In this document: positions 31,355 to 39,916 of the stretch, one piece after another | Numbering within the stretch: position 1 is the stretch's first letter | Layout: every line of letters begins with the position of its first letter | NCBI GenBank assembly: GCA_964482205.1 | Contig: CAYZWI010000003.1 | Location: 248,001-312,000, forward strand | DNA length: 64,000 bases | DNA from: JAZDGX01 sp964482205 | GTDB lineage: Bacteria; Eisenbacteria; RBG-16-71-46; CAIMUX01; WJJG01 | Direction of reading: 5' to 3' | The notes under the pieces: model-generated | The model's database searches: none | What the model saw: only the letters and a program-made list of their open reading frames with translations | Told to the model about the DNA's origin: nothing | Position numbers and translations under genes: made by a program

Positions 31355-33472
31355 ATGTCCAAGAAGTCCAAGAGCCGCTTTGGACATAGGAATCGGCGAC
31401 ATCCGGCCGATGGGCTCGCGGGAGATCGTCCCCCGTCGCCCCCAGCGGACCATCCCGTCACGCTTCCTCCTCTGCCCGGAGATCACGGTCCCCTTCCCGA
31501 CAACGAGGGCCCCAGTTTCTTGATGCGTCTGAGACGCATGCTGATCGGGCCTCCTCGCGACCTGGGCGATCGCTCGATCTATCAACATGTCGCCTTGGCG
31601 GCCTTTCTCGCCTGGGTGGGGCTCGGCGCCGACGGGCTCTCCTCCTCCAGCTACGGGCCCTCGGAAGCCTTTCGCGTCCTGGGCGCCCATCGCTATCTCG
31701 CCGTCGGTCTGGCCCTGCTCACCGCGGTCACGGTCGTCGTGATCGCGCTCGCCTTCCGTCGCGTCGTCGAAGCCTTCCCTCACGGCGGCGGCGGATACCT
31801 CGTCGCGACGAAACTCCTCGGGAAGCGCGCGGGTGTGGTGTCGGGATGCGCACTGCTCGTCGATTACATGCTGACGATCACCGTTTCGATCGCAGCCGCG
31901 GGCGATGCGCTCTTCAGCCTCATGCCCATCGAATGGCAGGCCGCGAAACTGCCGGCCGAAGCGCTGTTCATCCTCACCCTCGTGTTGCTCAACTTGCGGG
32001 GCGTGCGCGAATCGGTGATGGCCTTGCTGCCGATCTTCCTGCTGTTCGTCATCACGCACATCGTCCTGATCTTCGGCGCGATCCTGATTCACGGAGACCG
32101 GCTGCCCGCCACCGCCGTCGCCTTGCACGGCGATTTCCGAGCCGGGCTGCAAACGCTCGGCTGGGGAGGCATGCTGCTGCTCTTCCTGCATGCCTATTCG
32201 CTGGGCGGCGGCACCTACACGGGACTCGAGGCGGTCTCCAACAGTCTGCCGGTCATGCGCGAGCCGCGCGTCGCGACCGCCCGGCGGACGACGGCCTACA
32301 TGGCGACCTCGCTGGCCGTCACCGCGGCCGGGTTGATCGTCTGCTACCTCTTGTGGGATGTGCGCTTCGTCGAGGGAAAGACGCTCAATGCGGTGCTCGC
32401 CGAAGGTTTTGCCGGCCGGGTATCCCTGGGGCACTGGTTCGTGATCCTGACGCTCGTCTCGGAGGGCGCTCTGCTGGTGGCGGGCGCTCAGACGGGACTG
32501 ATCGCGGGGCCCCGCGTGCTCGCCAACATGGCCATCGATTCCTGGTTTCCGCGGCGTTTCGCCGCGCTCTCCGAGCGCCTCACCACCCAGAACGGGATCG
32601 TGCTCATGGGAGTCGCCTCCCTCCTGGCCCTCGTGTACACGGGGGGCGATGTTCATCTGCTCGTCGTGATGTACAGCATCAATGTCTTCCTGACCTTCTC
32701 CCTCGCGATGCTCGGAATGCTGCGGGCGGCCTGGCAGCGGGCGCGGGCCGGGCGTCCGGCGGAGGAGTGGCGCAGTGATCTCGGCCTCTTCATCGTCGGC
32801 ACGCTGATGTGCTTGACGATTCTCGTCATCACCCTGCTCGCGCAGTTTCGCGAAGGCGGCTGGCTGACCATCGCGGTGACCGGCGGTCTGGTGGCCCTCT
32901 GCTTCGCGATTCGCAGGCACTATCGCAAGGTCGGCGAGAAGCTCACCCAGCTCTACATGCAGCTCGCGAACATTCCTCGCACGCATCAGGAGACGGTGGG
33001 ACGCGTCGATCCCACCCTACCCACCGCGGTCATCCTGGTGGGCGGCTACGGCGGTCTCGGAATCCACACCTTCTTGAATTCGCTGCGCCTCTTCTCCGGG
33101 CACTTCCGCAATGTGGTCTTCGTGAGCGCGGGGGTGATCGATTCGGGCGGGTTCAAAGGCGTCGGCGCGGTCGAGGCCTTGCGCGAGCAGACCGAGGGCG
33201 TTCTCACCCGTTATGTCGAGCTCGCGCACGGAATCGGCATGCCGGCCACCTTCCGTCTCTCCATGGGAATCGATGTGGTCAACGAGCTGGAGCATCTCTG
33301 CCTGCAGGTATCGAAGGAGTTTCCGCGCTCCACCTTCTTCGCCGGCAAGATCCTCTTCGAGCGCGAGCGCTGGTATCAGCACTTGCTGCACAACGAGACG
33401 GCGTTCGCGGTGCAGAAGCGTTTGCAGTGGGCGGAAAAGACGATGGTGATCTTGCCCGCGCGCGTGCGTTGA
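31355..33472 (+). CDS. kimA: KimA-type potassium transporter (APC superfamily), copy 1
   Basis: About 705 aa: a ~75-residue soluble N-terminus, about 12 membrane helices, and a ~140-residue cytoplasmic C-terminal domain (TAVILVGGYGGLGIHTFLNS). The stretch LGADGLSSSSYGPSEAF in helix 1 and FPHGGGGYLVATKLLG match KimA (YdaO) of B. subtilis, a high-affinity K+/H+ symporter. It was previously annotated widely as an amino-acid permease, so the substrate is inferred. It is closely similar along its whole length to the next gene; the N-terminal tails differ. Start ATG 31355 was chosen because both copies share the context GGANGGTTC-x-C before ATGTCC. Located after nuoN. Confidence 0.85.
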   Translation: MSKKSKSRFGHRNRRHPADGLAGDRPPSPPADHPVTLPPLPGDHGPLPDNEGPSFLMRLRRMLIGPPRDLGDRSIYQHVALAAFLAWVGLGADGLSSSSYGPSEAFRVLGAHRYLAVGLALLTAVTVVVIALAFRRVVEAFPHGGGGYLVATKLLGKRAGVVSGCALLVDYMLTITVSIAAAGDALFSLMPIEWQAAKLPAEALFILTLVLLNLRGVRESVMALLPIFLLFVITHIVLIFGAILIHGDRLPATAVALHGDFRAGLQTLGWGGMLLLFLHAYSLGGGTYTGLEAVSNSLPVMREPRVATARRTTAYMATSLAVTAAGLIVCYLLWDVRFVEGKTLNAVLAEGFAGRVSLGHWFVILTLVSEGALLVAGAQTGLIAGPRVLANMAIDSWFPRRFAALSERLTTQNGIVLMGVASLLALVYTGGDVHLLVVMYSINVFLTFSLAMLGMLRAAWQRARAGRPAEEWRSDLGLFIVGTLMCLTILVITLLAQFREGGWLTIAVTGGLVALCFAIRRHYRKVGEKLTQLYMQLANIPRTHQETVGRVDPTLPTAVILVGGYGGLGIHTFLNSLRLFSGHFRNVVFVSAGVIDSGGFKGVGAVEALREQTEGVLTRYVELAHGIGMPATFRLSMGIDVVNELEHLCLQVSKEFPRSTFFAGKILFERERWYQHLLHNETAFAVQKRLQWAEKTMVILPARVR

Positions 33473-33572
33473 CCTTCGCGCGGTGGCCGCCCGGCCCGCC
33501 GGTTTCCCATGCTTCGCATCCGCTTGTGCGGCCGCGCGATGGCCCCCCGGGGGCCCGCCTCCAATTGCGCTC

Positions 33573-33601
33573 TTGAAAACACCCGGCAAGGGTGCCAGAT
33601 T
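33573..33601 (+). promoter_or_regulatory. promoter of the second KimA-type gene
   Basis: TTGAAA (33573-33578, five of six), 17 bases, CAGATT (33596-33601) preceded by TGC, an extended -10. Transcription would begin around 33608, exactly at the 5' end of the riboswitch. Confidence 0.5.
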
Positions 33602-33607
33602 CCCCGG

Positions 33608-33726
33608 TCGACATCGCCGAATCTCGTGGGAAGCGGGAACGGGGGACCCAATCTCGGGGCGCATCGCCTGCAAAGGCGTAGGGCACTCTTCGGCCCGAGC
33701 CCGTCAGCTAACCTCGTAGGCGTCGA
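33608..33726 (+). ncRNA. ydaO-yuaA cyclic-di-AMP riboswitch
   Basis: Senses c-di-AMP, a signal tied to potassium level. The hallmark blocks are present in order: CGCCGAATCTCG at the 5' side, GGGGGACCCA (33641-33650), GGGGCGCATCG, and the signature CCCGTCAGCTAACCTCGTAG followed by GCGTC at the 3' side. P1 can form between TCGA/CGCC (33608-33618) and GGCG/TCGA (33719-33726). In B. subtilis this class controls kimA and shuts it off when c-di-AMP is high. It lies 57 bases before the transporter start. Confidence 0.87.
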
Positions 33727-33727
33727 A

Positions 33728-33758
33728 GAGGAGAACCTCCGTCCTCGGGGGCCTCCTC
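33728..33758 (+). promoter_or_regulatory. leader hairpin (possible riboswitch expression platform)
   Basis: Outer arms GAGGAG / CTCCTC and inner CCTCCG / CGGGGG directly follow the aptamer and end 25 bases before the ATG. The same fold with base-pair-preserving changes exists in the other transporter's leader. No U-tract, so the output mechanism is open: Rho access or ribosome access are candidates. Confidence 0.6.
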
Positions 33759-33783
33759 GAGACATACAAGCCGGATGGTTCTC

Positions 33784-35928
33784 ATGTCCAGGCGTGGGAA
33801 GACACATTCCCATCGGGATGCCCGGTCCGATTCGCAACGACATCCCCATTCCACGGGTCGAGGCCTGCCTTCCTCGGCGGAAGGGCCGGACACCCGGCAC
33901 ATCGACACGATCCTGTCTCACGGTCGCGAGGAGGATCCCTACCGGAAGGATCTCGCTGAGACGGGCCCCCCATTCCTGACGCGCGTCCGCCGCAAAGTCA
34001 TCGGTCCGCCGCGCGACCTCGGCGACCGGTCCGTCTTCGAGAACATCGCGCTGGCGGCGTTTCTCGCCTGGGTGGGACTCGGCGCCGACGGGCTCTCCTC
34101 TTCCAGCTACGGGCCCTCGGAAGCCTTTCGCGTCCTGGGCGCGCACCGCTATCTCGCCGTCGGTCTGGCTCTGCTCACCGCCTTCACGATCGTCGTGATC
34201 GCGATCGCCTTCCGGCGCATCGTGGAAGCCTTCCCGCACGGCGGCGGCGGGTATCTCGTCGCGACGAAACTGCTCGGCAAGCGCGCCGGGGTGGTCTCGG
34301 GATGCGCGCTGCTCGTCGACTACATGCTGACCATCACCGTTTCCATCGCGGCCGCGGGCGATGCGCTCTTCAGCCTCATGCCCGTCGAATGGCAGGCCGT
34401 CAAGCTGCCCGCCGAAGCCTTTCTCATTCTCTTCCTCGTGCTGCTCAATTTGCGAGGAGTGCGCGAGTCGGTGATGGCCCTCTTGCCCATCTTCCTCTTG
34501 TTCGTCATCACCCATGTGGTCTTGATTCTCGGCGCGATCGCGCTCCATTGGGACCGGCTGCCGGCGACCGCCGTTTCTTTGCAGGGAGATTTCCGGCTCG
34601 GACTGCAGACGCTCGGCTGGGGAGGCATGCTGCTTCTCTTCCTGCATGCCTATTCGCTCGGAGGCGGAACCTACACCGGACTGGAAGCGGTCTCGAACGG
34701 CTTGCCGGTGATGCGCGAGCCGCGCGTCGCGACCGCGCGACGCACGATGTCGTACATGGCCGCCTCTCTTTCCTTCATGGCGGGAGGTCTCATCGTTGCT
34801 TATCTGCTGTGGGATGTGCGCTTCATCGAGGGACGGACGATCAATGCGGTTCTCACGGAGAGCTTCTCCTCGAGCATCTCGCTGGGGCATTGGTTCGTTG
34901 TGCTCACGCTCGTCTCCGAAGGCGCGCTGCTCGTCGTCGGCGCTCAAGGGGGATTGATCGCGGGGCCGCGAGTGCTGGCGAACATGGCCAACGATTCCTG
35001 GTTCCCCCGGCGCTTCGCCTCGCTCTCCGAACGCCTCACCACCCAGAACGGCATTCTGCTCATGGGCGCCGCCTCCCTGCTGGCGCTCTTCTACACCGGC
35101 GGCGAAGTGCGCCACTTGGTGGTCATGTACAGCATCAATGTCTTCCTCACCTTCTCCCTCGCGATGCTCGGGATGCTGCGCGATTCGATCGCCCGCGCGA
35201 AGCGACGCGACCGGGCCGTTTCCTGGAAGCGGGATGCGACCCTGTTCACGGTCGGGTTCCTGCTGTGCGCCACGATCCTCGTGATCACGACGATCGAGAA
35301 ATTCCGCGAGGGGGGTTGGCTGACGATCGCCGTCACCGGCGGGCTCGTGATTCTGTGCTTCGCGATCCAGCGCCACTATGGTCTGGTCGGCCGGAAGCTG
35401 ACCGGCCTCTTCCGCCAGCTCGCTAACATTCCCCGCACCTATGTGGAACGGCCCGCCCCGCTCGACCCAAGCGCTGCCACCGCAGTCGTGCTGGTGGGCA
35501 GCTACGGCGGCCTGGGAATCCACACCTTCCTGAATTCGCTGCGCCTCTTCCCTGGGCACTTCCGCAATGTGGTGTTCGTCAGCGCGGGGGTCATCGATTC
35601 GGGTGCCTTCAAGGGCGTCGGCGCGGTCGAGGAACTGCGCGCCCAGACCGAACACGCGCTTCAGGAGTATGTCAGCCTGGCCGAAGGCTTCGGCGTTCCC
35701 GCGACCTTCCGCCTGTCGGTGGGCACGGATGTGGTCAACGAGCTCGAGCACACCTGTTTGCAGATTGCGGAGGAATTCCCGCGCTCGATCTTCTTCGCAG
35801 GGAAGATCCTCTTTGCCCGCGAGCGCTGGTATCAGCACTTGTTGCACAACGAGACCGCCTTCGCGGTGCAGAAGCGTCTGCAGTGGGCAGAAAAGACGAT
35901 GGTGATCGTGCCCGCGCGCGTGCGCTAA
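33784..35928 (+). CDS. kimA: KimA-type potassium transporter (APC superfamily), copy 2
   Basis: About 714 aa and closely similar to copy 1: LGADGLSSSSYGPSEAF, FPHGGGGYLVATKLLG, then a C-terminal soluble domain ending KTMVIVPARVR. The N-terminal ~70 residues are His/Arg/Ser-rich (KTHSHRDARSDSQRHPHSTG) and differ from copy 1. The intact c-di-AMP riboswitch directly upstream supports K+ as the substrate. Start ATG 33784 is used because ATGTCC and the preceding GGATGGTTCTC match copy 1; another ATG three codons upstream lacks that match. Confidence 0.88.
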   Translation: MSRRGKTHSHRDARSDSQRHPHSTGRGLPSSAEGPDTRHIDTILSHGREEDPYRKDLAETGPPFLTRVRRKVIGPPRDLGDRSVFENIALAAFLAWVGLGADGLSSSSYGPSEAFRVLGAHRYLAVGLALLTAFTIVVIAIAFRRIVEAFPHGGGGYLVATKLLGKRAGVVSGCALLVDYMLTITVSIAAAGDALFSLMPVEWQAVKLPAEAFLILFLVLLNLRGVRESVMALLPIFLLFVITHVVLILGAIALHWDRLPATAVSLQGDFRLGLQTLGWGGMLLLFLHAYSLGGGTYTGLEAVSNGLPVMREPRVATARRTMSYMAASLSFMAGGLIVAYLLWDVRFIEGRTINAVLTESFSSSISLGHWFVVLTLVSEGALLVVGAQGGLIAGPRVLANMANDSWFPRRFASLSERLTTQNGILLMGAASLLALFYTGGEVRHLVVMYSINVFLTFSLAMLGMLRDSIARAKRRDRAVSWKRDATLFTVGFLLCATILVITTIEKFREGGWLTIAVTGGLVILCFAIQRHYGLVGRKLTGLFRQLANIPRTYVERPAPLDPSAATAVVLVGSYGGLGIHTFLNSLRLFPGHFRNVVFVSAGVIDSGAFKGVGAVEELRAQTEHALQEYVSLAEGFGVPATFRLSVGTDVVNELEHTCLQIAEEFPRSIFFAGKILFARERWYQHLLHNETAFAVQKRLQWAEKTMVIVPARVR

Positions 35929-36133
35929 ACGCGGGCGATCCGGTGCTCCCTCGCGCGGCGTTCCCGTCTTGCAACCCTGTGGCTGCCGCTGTTGCTGTCA
36001 CGCGAAAGCGTTCCCTCAACTGCAACGGGAAAATGTCCCCTCTTCATGCGCGGAATCTGCTACCCTTCCGCCGTTTGACGGTGAATGGACCCGTTTCCCG
36101 CCGCGCCGGCGGCCGTTCGCGAAGGAGGTTCGG

Positions 36134-36706
36134 ATGAGACGGAGCATGTGGCTGGCACCCGCGGTGGCCGCGCTCGCGGCGGCGTGGATCATCCAGGCGG
36201 GCGGCCAGGAAAAGCCTGCGCCTCCCAAGCAGGAGTTCGGCTATGTGGGCTCCAAGGCCTGCATGATGTGCCACAAGAATCCCGAGCGAGGCGATCAGTA
36301 CAACAAGTGGCTGAAGGACCCGCATGCCAAGGCCTATCAGACGCTCGCGGGCGAGCAGGCGCAGAAGATCGCGACCGAGAAGGGGCTGAAGACGCCCGCG
36401 AACGAGGCGCCCGAGTGCGTCCGTTGCCACGTGACCGCCTGGAATGCGAAGCCCGAATTGCTGGGCAAGGATTACGCGAAGAGCGAAGGCGTGGGATGCG
36501 AGTCGTGCCACGGCCCCGCCGCCCAGTATCGCATGGTGCATCAGAAGGACGCGGCCAAGGCGATGACGCTCGGGATGATCCATCCCGACGAGGAGCTCTG
36601 TCGCGGTTGTCACAACGAGCAGAGCCCGACCTACAAGCCCTTCGATTACGCGAAGTTCTCCGCCGTGATCGCGCATCCGGATCCGAAGAAGGCGGCGAAG
36701 AAGTAG
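36134..36706 (+). CDS. periplasmic tetrahaem cytochrome, c554-like
   Basis: About 190 aa. Signal peptide (about 1-24) and four CxxCH haem sites: CMMCH, CVRCH, CESCH and CRGCH. The arrangement around them (YVGSKACMMCHKN, ECVRCHVTAWN, VGCESCHGPAAQY) fits the cytochrome c554/c' domain family, which handles redox of nitrogen compounds in some bacteria and general electron transfer in others. Start ATG 36134 has GAAGGAGG six bases upstream. It converges on the multihaem operon and could donate to or accept from it. Confidence 0.9.
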   Translation: MRRSMWLAPAVAALAAAWIIQAGGQEKPAPPKQEFGYVGSKACMMCHKNPERGDQYNKWLKDPHAKAYQTLAGEQAQKIATEKGLKTPANEAPECVRCHVTAWNAKPELLGKDYAKSEGVGCESCHGPAAQYRMVHQKDAAKAMTLGMIHPDEELCRGCHNEQSPTYKPFDYAKFSAVIAHPDPKKAAKK

Positions 36707-36925
36707 AGGATCCTTGCAGGCGGCCGTCGAAACGGTGCGATGGCAAGCGCCTCAGGGCGAGGGCACGGGAAAGGATCGATCGCCGCGCTTGGCCCCGACG
36801 ATGACCTGATGGCGGCAGCTCCTTGCGGGGCGGCCGTTTCCTTTGCTGCTCGCTCGCGCGTCGACGCGCGCGATCGCGAGGCTGATCGCACGAATGGCTT
36901 CCCGCCGCGCGCACAAAGGATCACC

Positions 36926-37567
36926 TCAGCCGTGGCATTGCGAGCAAGCCGAGCGGCTGGTGCCACCGGTGAGGCCTTCGCCGTGGCAGCGCGTGCATTC
37001 GTTCACACCCTCGCGCTGGACTTCGAACCCGTGGAAGCTCGCCGCGCGCGAATCCATCCAACCGTCGGGGTGGCCGCTCGGTCCACCCGCATGGCAGGTG
37101 AAGCAGGAAATGCCGGCCCAGCCTCCGCGATAGTCTTGTCCGTGACACGCCCGGCAACCGAACGGCCCGGCCAACGCCACCGCGTTTCCGTGGAATTCCT
37201 CGTGTCCGGGCGTCGTCCATCCCCACGGATGACCGCCCGCATCGCGATGGCATTCATCGCATCCGGGCGCGCGCGCTTCGCCTTTCCATTCCGTTCCGTG
37301 ACAATCACGACACGCTTCCGCGCTCTCTTCGGCCACGCGAGTCCCGTGAGAATCATCGGAGCCGGGCATCAACCATTCGACGGGATGCGCCTCGATCTCG
37401 GCCGGCGAGCGTTGGTCCGCGCATCCGCACACAAAGGAAGCGAACAGCGCGGCGCAGCAGGCGCACAGCGCGGAACAGGCGAGGCCCTTGCGCGCCGTCC
37501 ACCGCGGACGAGCGCAAAGGCATGCAAGCGCCATCCACCGGTGACGAGCGCGAAGGGATTGAAGCAT
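36926..37567 (-). CDS. hexahaem lipoprotein with three dihaem repeats
   Basis: About 213 aa. A long hydrophobic segment ends in FVCGC, a plausible lipobox. Six CxxCH motifs follow: CRDCH, CDECH, CRACH, CFTCH, CTRCH and CSQCH. They fall into three repeats of about 50 residues, each CxxCHG then CxxCH, and the first two repeats end GHPxGW-x6-9-FHG. Start ATG 37567 follows GGGAGG at good spacing; the longer frame is not protein-like. It begins six bases after the 12-haem gene's stop. Last gene of the operon; likely a lipid-anchored electron carrier in the periplasm or on the outer surface. Confidence 0.85.
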   Translation of the reverse strand: MLQSLRARHRWMALACLCARPRWTARKGLACSALCACCAALFASFVCGCADQRSPAEIEAHPVEWLMPGSDDSHGTRVAEESAEACRDCHGTEWKGEARAPGCDECHRDAGGHPWGWTTPGHEEFHGNAVALAGPFGCRACHGQDYRGGWAGISCFTCHAGGPSGHPDGWMDSRAASFHGFEVQREGVNECTRCHGEGLTGGTSRSACSQCHG

Positions 37568-37572
37568 CGCAT

Positions 37573-38484
37573 CTACCTCCCGTGGCATCGCGCGCACACC
37601 GGCGAACCGCCTTCGTGACAGGCCGTGCAGCTCTCGAGATCGAACTCCGCTTCCTCCGCGTGCCGTCCCCCCCGTCGCGTGACCCAATCGGCGCGGGAAT
37701 GATCGCTGGGCAGAACCTGCCGGGCGGCGTGGCAGGCCTGGCAGAATTGCGGATCTTCATGGCAGGCGGCGCAGCTCTGCTCCCGCCCGCGCGCCTCCAG
37801 CGCGTGGCGGAAGGCAAAGTTCAACGGATGCACGCGCGGGCGGACATTGTCGCCCGAGTGGCATGGCTGGCAATCGGTCTGGCTGTGGCAAACCGAACAA
37901 CGGCTCGCATCCACACGCGCCGCGGTCGCATGGACGAGTTCCCATTCAGGACCATGCGAGGAGGGCCGCAACGGCTCCGTGTCCGCGTGACAGAGCCGGC
38001 AGTCGGATAATCCTGACGCCGTCTCGTGACAATTGCGGCAGAGGGATTTCTCGGGCAGATGGGGTCCGGCCTGCGCGGGCCCGTGACAACGCTCGCAGCT
38101 GCCTTCCCCCGAAACATGCCGCGCGTGAGGAAATCTCTGCGCAACCGCCGTCACGCGCGGCGCGATGCCCGGCGCCTCGGAATTCGCGTGGCACATGCCG
38201 CAATGCTCGGACGAAGCGATGTCGTGACAGGCGCCGCAAGTCTCCATGGCGGGAAGCAGATTGTCGCTGCCCGCCTGAGACTCGGCGGCGGCATGGCAGC
38301 TCTCGCAGCTCACGCCGCTCTCCGCGTGCAGGGCATGCGAGAAGAGGATGCGATCGGCCAGGCCGGCCGCGGCCTCTTCGCTTGCCGCCTGCGCAGGGCC
38401 TTGCATTGCGGCGTCCACCTGCACGAGGGCCGCGCACGCGGCGGCCAGGCCGAAGAGCGCGAGCCATGCGGTTGCGCGCGGCAT
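37573..38484 (-). CDS. periplasmic dodecahaem cytochrome c
   Basis: About 303 aa with a signal peptide and 12 CxxCH haem sites: CESCH, CGACH, CGMCH, CERCH, CRNCH, CRLCH, CSVCH, CQPCH, CAACH, CQACH, CTACH and CARCH, one per ~22 residues. Such dense haem packing makes a wire-like electron carrier. The start is decided by GGGGAGG: it abuts an ATG at 38490 (too close) and lies six bases before the ATG at 38484, which also overlaps the stop of the barrel gene as TGATG. Position between a barrel gene and the hexahaem lipoprotein suggests it plugs or serves the barrel from the periplasmic side. Confidence 0.9.
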   Translation of the reverse strand: MPRATAWLALFGLAAACAALVQVDAAMQGPAQAASEEAAAGLADRILFSHALHAESGVSCESCHAAAESQAGSDNLLPAMETCGACHDIASSEHCGMCHANSEAPGIAPRVTAVAQRFPHARHVSGEGSCERCHGPAQAGPHLPEKSLCRNCHETASGLSDCRLCHADTEPLRPSSHGPEWELVHATAARVDASRCSVCHSQTDCQPCHSGDNVRPRVHPLNFAFRHALEARGREQSCAACHEDPQFCQACHAARQVLPSDHSRADWVTRRGGRHAEEAEFDLESCTACHEGGSPVCARCHGR

Positions 38485-39893
38485 CACCATCCTCCCCGGC
38501 TCAATCCGAAGCGGCCCGCGCCCACGCCGGCCGTCAGGTCGAGCCCCGCCAACACGCGAATGTCTTCGTCGAGGAAGGGATTCGTAAGGCTTTGCACTTC
38601 GAGCACGAGACCCACGCCCGCGCGCGGCCTGAGGAGCGCGCGCGCGTACGCGGTCGTCAAGTCGCGCTCGTCCCGCTCGAGCGCATCCTCGAGGAGCGCG
38701 TAGGTGACGAAGCTCGCCCCGGCCTCGACGCGTCCCCAACTCGCGAATTCGTACGATACATCGCCGAAGAAATCGCTCTCTTCCCCGATGTCCCCCAGCC
38801 GCGCCGCATATCCGATGCGTCCGTACTTGAAGAGCAGCGCGCCGCCGAGACGATGCCCGTCGCGATCCTCCGCGAAACTTCCGAAGTACTCGATCTCCGC
38901 GCCCAGATCATGCCATCCGAAATCGTGGCGGGCCGCGGCGCGCACCAGGTTGCGCGGTTCCGATTCGAAGCGCGCGAAGTAGGAGACAGCATCGATCGCG
39001 GGGTGCCGGTGAACCAGTTGCAGCGTGAGCGCGGGCCAGCGTCCCAGGCCGCTGCGCGACGGCTGCCATTGCGCGAGCAGATCCGCGCGCGAAGCGAGAT
39101 CGCGCTCGAAGTCGTAGGCGCCGCGCAGGGCGAGGCGCACGCCGTAGGGCGCCTGGATGGTCGCCTCGAGGCCCCCCAATCGCGCCGCCACGCGCCCGTC
39201 GCGCTCGCGATAGGCCCACGATCCGCCCACACGAACGCGCGGCGAGACGGTCGCGAGCGCGCGCATTCCCCAGGCGGGCTCGTCTCCCAAGCTTCCCGCG
39301 CGGAAGGCGCGGCTCAGCGGCGCGCGCGCGCCTCCCCAGGCGCGCAAGTCCCAGCGCGCCGATGGACGCGCATTCAACCACAGCCCGTCGAGCGTGAGAC
39401 CGGCGGCGCCTTCCTGCACGAATTGCCGGCCGAAGCGCGCGACCGTGCGCTCGATCGGCCGGGCTTCGACCTGACCGACGAACAGGCGGCCGCGTTCCTG
39501 CACTCTGTCCTTCAAGTACAAATCGTCCGCCAGCCGCGCCGCGAATCGAAACGCCAGATGAGGTCCGGACATCTGCCGCACGGCCGCATCGAACTCCTGG
39601 TATGCGCCCAAGCGGTCCGATTCAATGTCATCGGGGTCGATGGATTCGAAGCGGTAGGCGGTCGTGCGCAGCCGCGCCCAGCCGCTCCACGAGCCGGTCT
39701 CCTGGGCGAAGGCGGAAGGGAAAGCCGCCATCGCGCAGGCGAACAGCGTAAACGCAACGCGCGCCAACGCCATGGTCACCGGCGCAACCCGGGCAGCGCG
39801 AAGGGCGGCATGCAGCGCAGCGCCGCGCCCAGGCTGCGCCTGCGCACCCCTTGCCCCGTCGCGCTGCGCCCATCGCATTCGATGGAAGACCAT
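38484..39893 (-). CDS. putative outer-membrane beta-barrel of a porin-cytochrome conduit
   Basis: About 469 aa from ATG 39893. Signal peptide ending AFAQ is near residues 40-64, then a protein made of alternating polar/hydrophobic strands with many Arg, Tyr and Gly and closing in SRGGW. This is the look of an outer-membrane barrel; no barrel family was recognised by sequence. Its neighbours, multihaem cytochromes on both sides, resemble porin-cytochrome complexes (MtrCAB, Pcc) in which a barrel encloses a periplasmic cytochrome. Start is uncertain: 39893 has a strong AGGAGG, while 39773 gives a normal-length signal peptide without a good site. Confidence 0.7.
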   Translation of the reverse strand: MVFHRMRWAQRDGARGAQAQPGRGAALHAALRAARVAPVTMALARVAFTLFACAMAAFPSAFAQETGSWSGWARLRTTAYRFESIDPDDIESDRLGAYQEFDAAVRQMSGPHLAFRFAARLADDLYLKDRVQERGRLFVGQVEARPIERTVARFGRQFVQEGAAGLTLDGLWLNARPSARWDLRAWGGARAPLSRAFRAGSLGDEPAWGMRALATVSPRVRVGGSWAYRERDGRVAARLGGLEATIQAPYGVRLALRGAYDFERDLASRADLLAQWQPSRSGLGRWPALTLQLVHRHPAIDAVSYFARFESEPRNLVRAAARHDFGWHDLGAEIEYFGSFAEDRDGHRLGGALLFKYGRIGYAARLGDIGEESDFFGDVSYEFASWGRVEAGASFVTYALLEDALERDERDLTTAYARALLRPRAGVGLVLEVQSLTNPFLDEDIRVLAGLDLTAGVGAGRFGLSRGGW

Positions 39894-39916
39894 TCCCCCT
39901 CCTCGATCGCGCGCGC

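Noticed and set aside
33376..35847. 823-codon frame antisense to the second KimA gene
   Set aside because: Mirror of a conserved membrane protein; no start context or motif.
31355..35928. Tandem KimA copies as an assembly duplication
   Set aside because: The copies differ in N-terminal tails, leaders and scattered residues throughout, so this is a real, aged duplication.
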